DNA of 22,489 nucleotides from positions 1-22,489 of IMG/VR virus record IMGVR_UViG_3300017742_000136. One strand, written 5' to 3'. The notes below the pieces were generated by a model. It made no database searches and had not been told where the DNA came from. It saw nothing but the letters and a program-made list of their open reading frames with translations. Positions within the stretch are counted from its first letter, which is position 1; each line of letters opens with the position of its first letter. The DNA comes from a virus. This document shows positions 20,944-22,489 of the stretch, in pieces. Position numbers and translations under genes: made by a program.

Positions 20944-21103
20944 TAAAGCTATAAAGGGTTTACTAATTGGGTCCGTATTTGGGTTAGCTATTATTTTGTT
21001 ATCTTTGGCTATACTAACAAAATGTAAAAGCGGGCGCCTCGATAATGTAAACCAGGACCCACCTATAAGAAACGAAATAAATAAGCATATAAAATGCAAA
21101 TAG
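20936..21103 (+). CDS. Small membrane protein, 55 aa
   Basis: ATG 20936 (overlapping the sigma-like gene by 8 bases) to TAG 21101-21103 (overlapping the next gene by 10). One strong hydrophobic helix at about 8-28 (GLLIGSVFGLAIILLSLAIL) is followed by Thr-Lys-Cys and a short polar tail ending HIKCK. The Cys after the helix is not in a good lipobox context (Lys before it). The basic N-terminus suggests N-in topology. The tight overlaps on both sides support translation. Function unknown; it may work with the membrane protein downstream. Confidence 0.65.
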   Translation: MSNKAIKGLLIGSVFGLAIILLSLAILTKCKSGRLDNVNQDPPIRNEINKHIKCK

Positions 21104-21369
21104 GTATAGAATTCTTAACGCTACTACTAGGAATACCGGCCGGGGTCGTTATTCTTATGCATTTCTTAGAGATACTAGGCGTACGTATTTGGCCCTTAGT
21201 GGTAAAAGTATTAAATTTTAAGCCGTTTACGTGCGAGCTTTGCCTAACCTTTTGGGTACACCTGGTAACCGCTGGCCTATTAAACGGCTTTACAATATAT
21301 AACCTTTTAGCTAGTTTCTTAGCTGGCTTTATCGGTTACTTAATGAGTACTAAAATACTAAAATTCTAA
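21094..21369 (+). CDS. Membrane protein with Cys-x-x-Cys motif (DUF1360-like), 91 aa
   Basis: Three hydrophobic segments are visible: about 4-28 (GIEFLTLLLGIPAGVVILMHFL), 50-66, and 67-86 (NLLASFLAGFIGYLMS). Between the first two is PFTCELCLTFWVHLVTA with Cys47-x-x-Cys50. This layout resembles DUF1360, small membrane proteins with a CxxC next to a Trp-containing helix found in bacteria and phages; no function is known to me. ATG 21094 overlaps the preceding gene by 10 bases. A redox or metal role for the cysteines is only a guess. Confidence 0.65.
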   Translation: MQIGIEFLTLLLGIPAGVVILMHFLEILGVRIWPLVVKVLNFKPFTCELCLTFWVHLVTAGLLNGFTIYNLLASFLAGFIGYLMSTKILKF

Positions 21370-21372
21370 CAT

Positions 21373-21687
21373 ATGATAACGGGACTAATGAGCTTTACAG
21401 AAAAGGCAAAAGCAGACACTAAGCTAAGGGCTAAAGTAATAGATATAGTACAGAAAGTAGAGGCTAACGGCTTACCGCGTACTATTGAAGGGCTTAAAGA
21501 TATGTACGAAACCTATAACGAGGTATACGGTAAAAACAAAAAAGTAACTAACTGTATATACTGTAGGCGCTCAGTAGCGGACTACCTGGCTAAGGCGGTA
21601 CTATTATTAGAAATTAAACCGAAAGCTAAACGAGTAGCAAAAGCTAAGGCACCGGCCAAACCAAAAAAACGCAAAGCTAAAAAGTAG
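21373..21687 (+). CDS. Small Cys-x-x-Cys protein with basic tail, 104 aa
   Basis: This is a soluble protein. The first 55 residues are helical (LRAKVIDIVQKVEANGLPRT, then IEGLKDMYETYNEVYG). A motif NCIYCRRSVADYLAKAV at about 61-77 carries Cys62-x-x-Cys65 and could hold a metal with other ligands or form a disulfide. The last 25 residues are almost all Lys, Ala, Pro and Arg, like disordered nucleic acid-binding tails. It follows the CxxC membrane protein by 3 bases. I recognise no family with certainty; DNA binding is inferred from the tail. Confidence 0.62.
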   Translation: MITGLMSFTEKAKADTKLRAKVIDIVQKVEANGLPRTIEGLKDMYETYNEVYGKNKKVTNCIYCRRSVADYLAKAVLLLEIKPKAKRVAKAKAPAKPKKRKAKK

Positions 21688-21690
21688 GGT

Positions 21691-22398
21691 ATGGGCTTTG
21701 TTTTATTTTTAGTATCGATTATACTAGGCGCTGTACTATTTTCGTTTAGCCTTGTATTTACACCCATATACTACTTAATAACTTTAAAGTGGAAAACAGG
21801 CGGTAAGAAGTTAAACCGGTATTTTTATTTATGCGCTTTAGCTGTAGACCAGTTAGGTAATAGGCTAACCAGTGAGGTACTTAACGTAACCCTGTTAAAG
21901 AAAAGGGCCGGCGACTTTTTAGAGGTAAACAAAGAGGACGAAATACTAGATACTCAGCTAATAGACTGGCCGGGTATGGAATTCGGCGAGGTAGACGATA
22001 CTATAAGCTACGTACTAGGGGTAAATTACTATACCGGCAACCTTACAAAGGTCGGCCTATTCCTGGTAAGGCTACTAAATATTTTAGAAAAGTACCACGT
22101 AGAGCGCGCCCTATGCTACAAATACCTAACGGACCTAGACGGGGCCCTACGTTTACATACAGATTTTTATTATAGGCTAGATACTTTACGTACCAGTAAG
22201 GACCCTAAACTAGTAGCGCTAGTATATGAGATACTAAGCGAGGCACCAGGACAGGAAAGCCCCAAAGATCAAAACAAAGGGCTAAGGGACCTAGATAACC
22301 TAGAACCTAGAACCGAAACTTTACAGAATATAGTAGAGGGCAACGTAGAACCAACTAAGCGAGGTACACCAAAACCACCATTAAGACGTAAAGGGTAA
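21691..22398 (+). CDS. Conserved-type phage membrane-anchored protein, 235 aa
   Basis: An N-terminal hydrophobic segment (about 3-32, FVLFLVSIILGAVLFSFSLV) anchors or targets the protein. A soluble domain with RYFYLCALAVDQLGNRLTSE, FGEVDDTISYVLGVNYYTGN and LTKVGLFLVRLLNILEKYHV (about 43-140) matches a pattern I associate with proteins of unknown function in Bacteroidetes phages. The second half (about 145-235) is charged and becomes disordered, ending in a Pro/Arg/Lys tail. It is the last gene before a terminator. Membrane association and a small aromatic core suggest a role at the envelope, but nothing fixes it. Confidence 0.66.
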   Translation: MGFVLFLVSIILGAVLFSFSLVFTPIYYLITLKWKTGGKKLNRYFYLCALAVDQLGNRLTSEVLNVTLLKKRAGDFLEVNKEDEILDTQLIDWPGMEFGEVDDTISYVLGVNYYTGNLTKVGLFLVRLLNILEKYHVERALCYKYLTDLDGALRLHTDFYYRLDTLRTSKDPKLVALVYEILSEAPGQESPKDQNKGLRDLDNLEPRTETLQNIVEGNVEPTKRGTPKPPLRRKG

Positions 22399-22399
22399 G

Positions 22400-22466
22400 G
22401 ACCGGCCAGCGCGCCCCCTTAGTTACCCCCATTATACCGGCGTAGCCGGTCGCGGTCTTTTTTTTT
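22400..22466 (+). terminator. Intrinsic terminator with alternative pairing
   Basis: The compact hairpin ACCGGC-GTA-GCCGGT (22436-22450) is followed by CGCGGTC and nine T (22458-22466). A second arrangement is possible: GACCGGC at 22400-22406, just after the gene stop, can pair with GCCGGTC at 22445-22451 and would break the compact hairpin. It ends the downstream operon, perhaps conditionally. Confidence 0.8.
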
Positions 22467-22489
22467 CATTCAAAAGCCCACTACAGCAA

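Noticed and set aside
1-22489. tRNA genes, CRISPR arrays, insertion sequences, integrase and attachment sites
   Set aside because: No cloverleaf-like segments, spaced identical repeats, transposase or integrase motifs were seen; nearly all sequence is occupied by phage genes.

Overview
The window is a contiguous piece of a double-stranded DNA phage (or prophage) with a long-tailed, HK97-type virion. All credible genes lie on the + strand and are tightly packed, and no gap without a gene exceeds 300 bases. A host in the Bacteroidetes, probably a flavobacterium, is suggested by three things seen directly. Start codons are preceded by A-rich leaders and not by Shine-Dalgarno sequences. Candidate promoters fit the Bacteroidetes -33 TTTG / -7 TAnnTTTG pattern. 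Several proteins resemble families I associate with phages of that phylum. No tRNA, rRNA, CRISPR array, insertion sequence, integrase or large terminase is visible, so the genome continues outside the window.

Region 1 (1-12226) holds virion genes in an unusual order: the C-terminus of a tail protein, a 779-residue tail-tip protein, a fibre-like protein, a small protein, the tape measure, a protease-scaffold fusion, the major capsid protein, the major tail protein, a small protein, the portal and a connector. Tail-tip genes precede the tape measure and the portal comes last, close to a reversal of the textbook order without any change of strand. Hairpin terminators follow both the capsid and the tail-tube genes.

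Region 2 (12246-13402) is a lysis cassette: a CHAP endolysin, then two overlapping membrane or exported proteins that look spanin-like. A very strong terminator closes the late transcript.

Region 3 (13531-19071) is the early replication and recombination region, driven by two near-identical promoters (13531-13571 and 16186-16226). Each carries an inverted repeat TAGTATA-N6-TATACTA between its -33 and -7 elements. The first serves small proteins, a DnaA domain IV-like protein, a replication-type protein and a possible helicase-loader-like protein. The second serves a coiled-coil protein, an ERF-family annealing protein and a YqaJ/lambda-exonuclease-like nuclease.

Region 4 (19072-22489) is a control and accessory region: a terminator, a small ORF with its own candidate promoter, a perfect 19-bp palindrome made of the same half-sites, a small helix-turn-helix protein, NinG, a sigma-like protein, a row of small membrane or Cys-x-x-Cys proteins, and a final terminator.

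The most interesting signals are the repeated promoter-operator modules linked to the palindrome before the HTH gene; an in-frame start that could make a separate scaffold; the scrambled structural order; and a codon-use split in which most genes use ATA and GTA while the two most abundant virion proteins use ATT.
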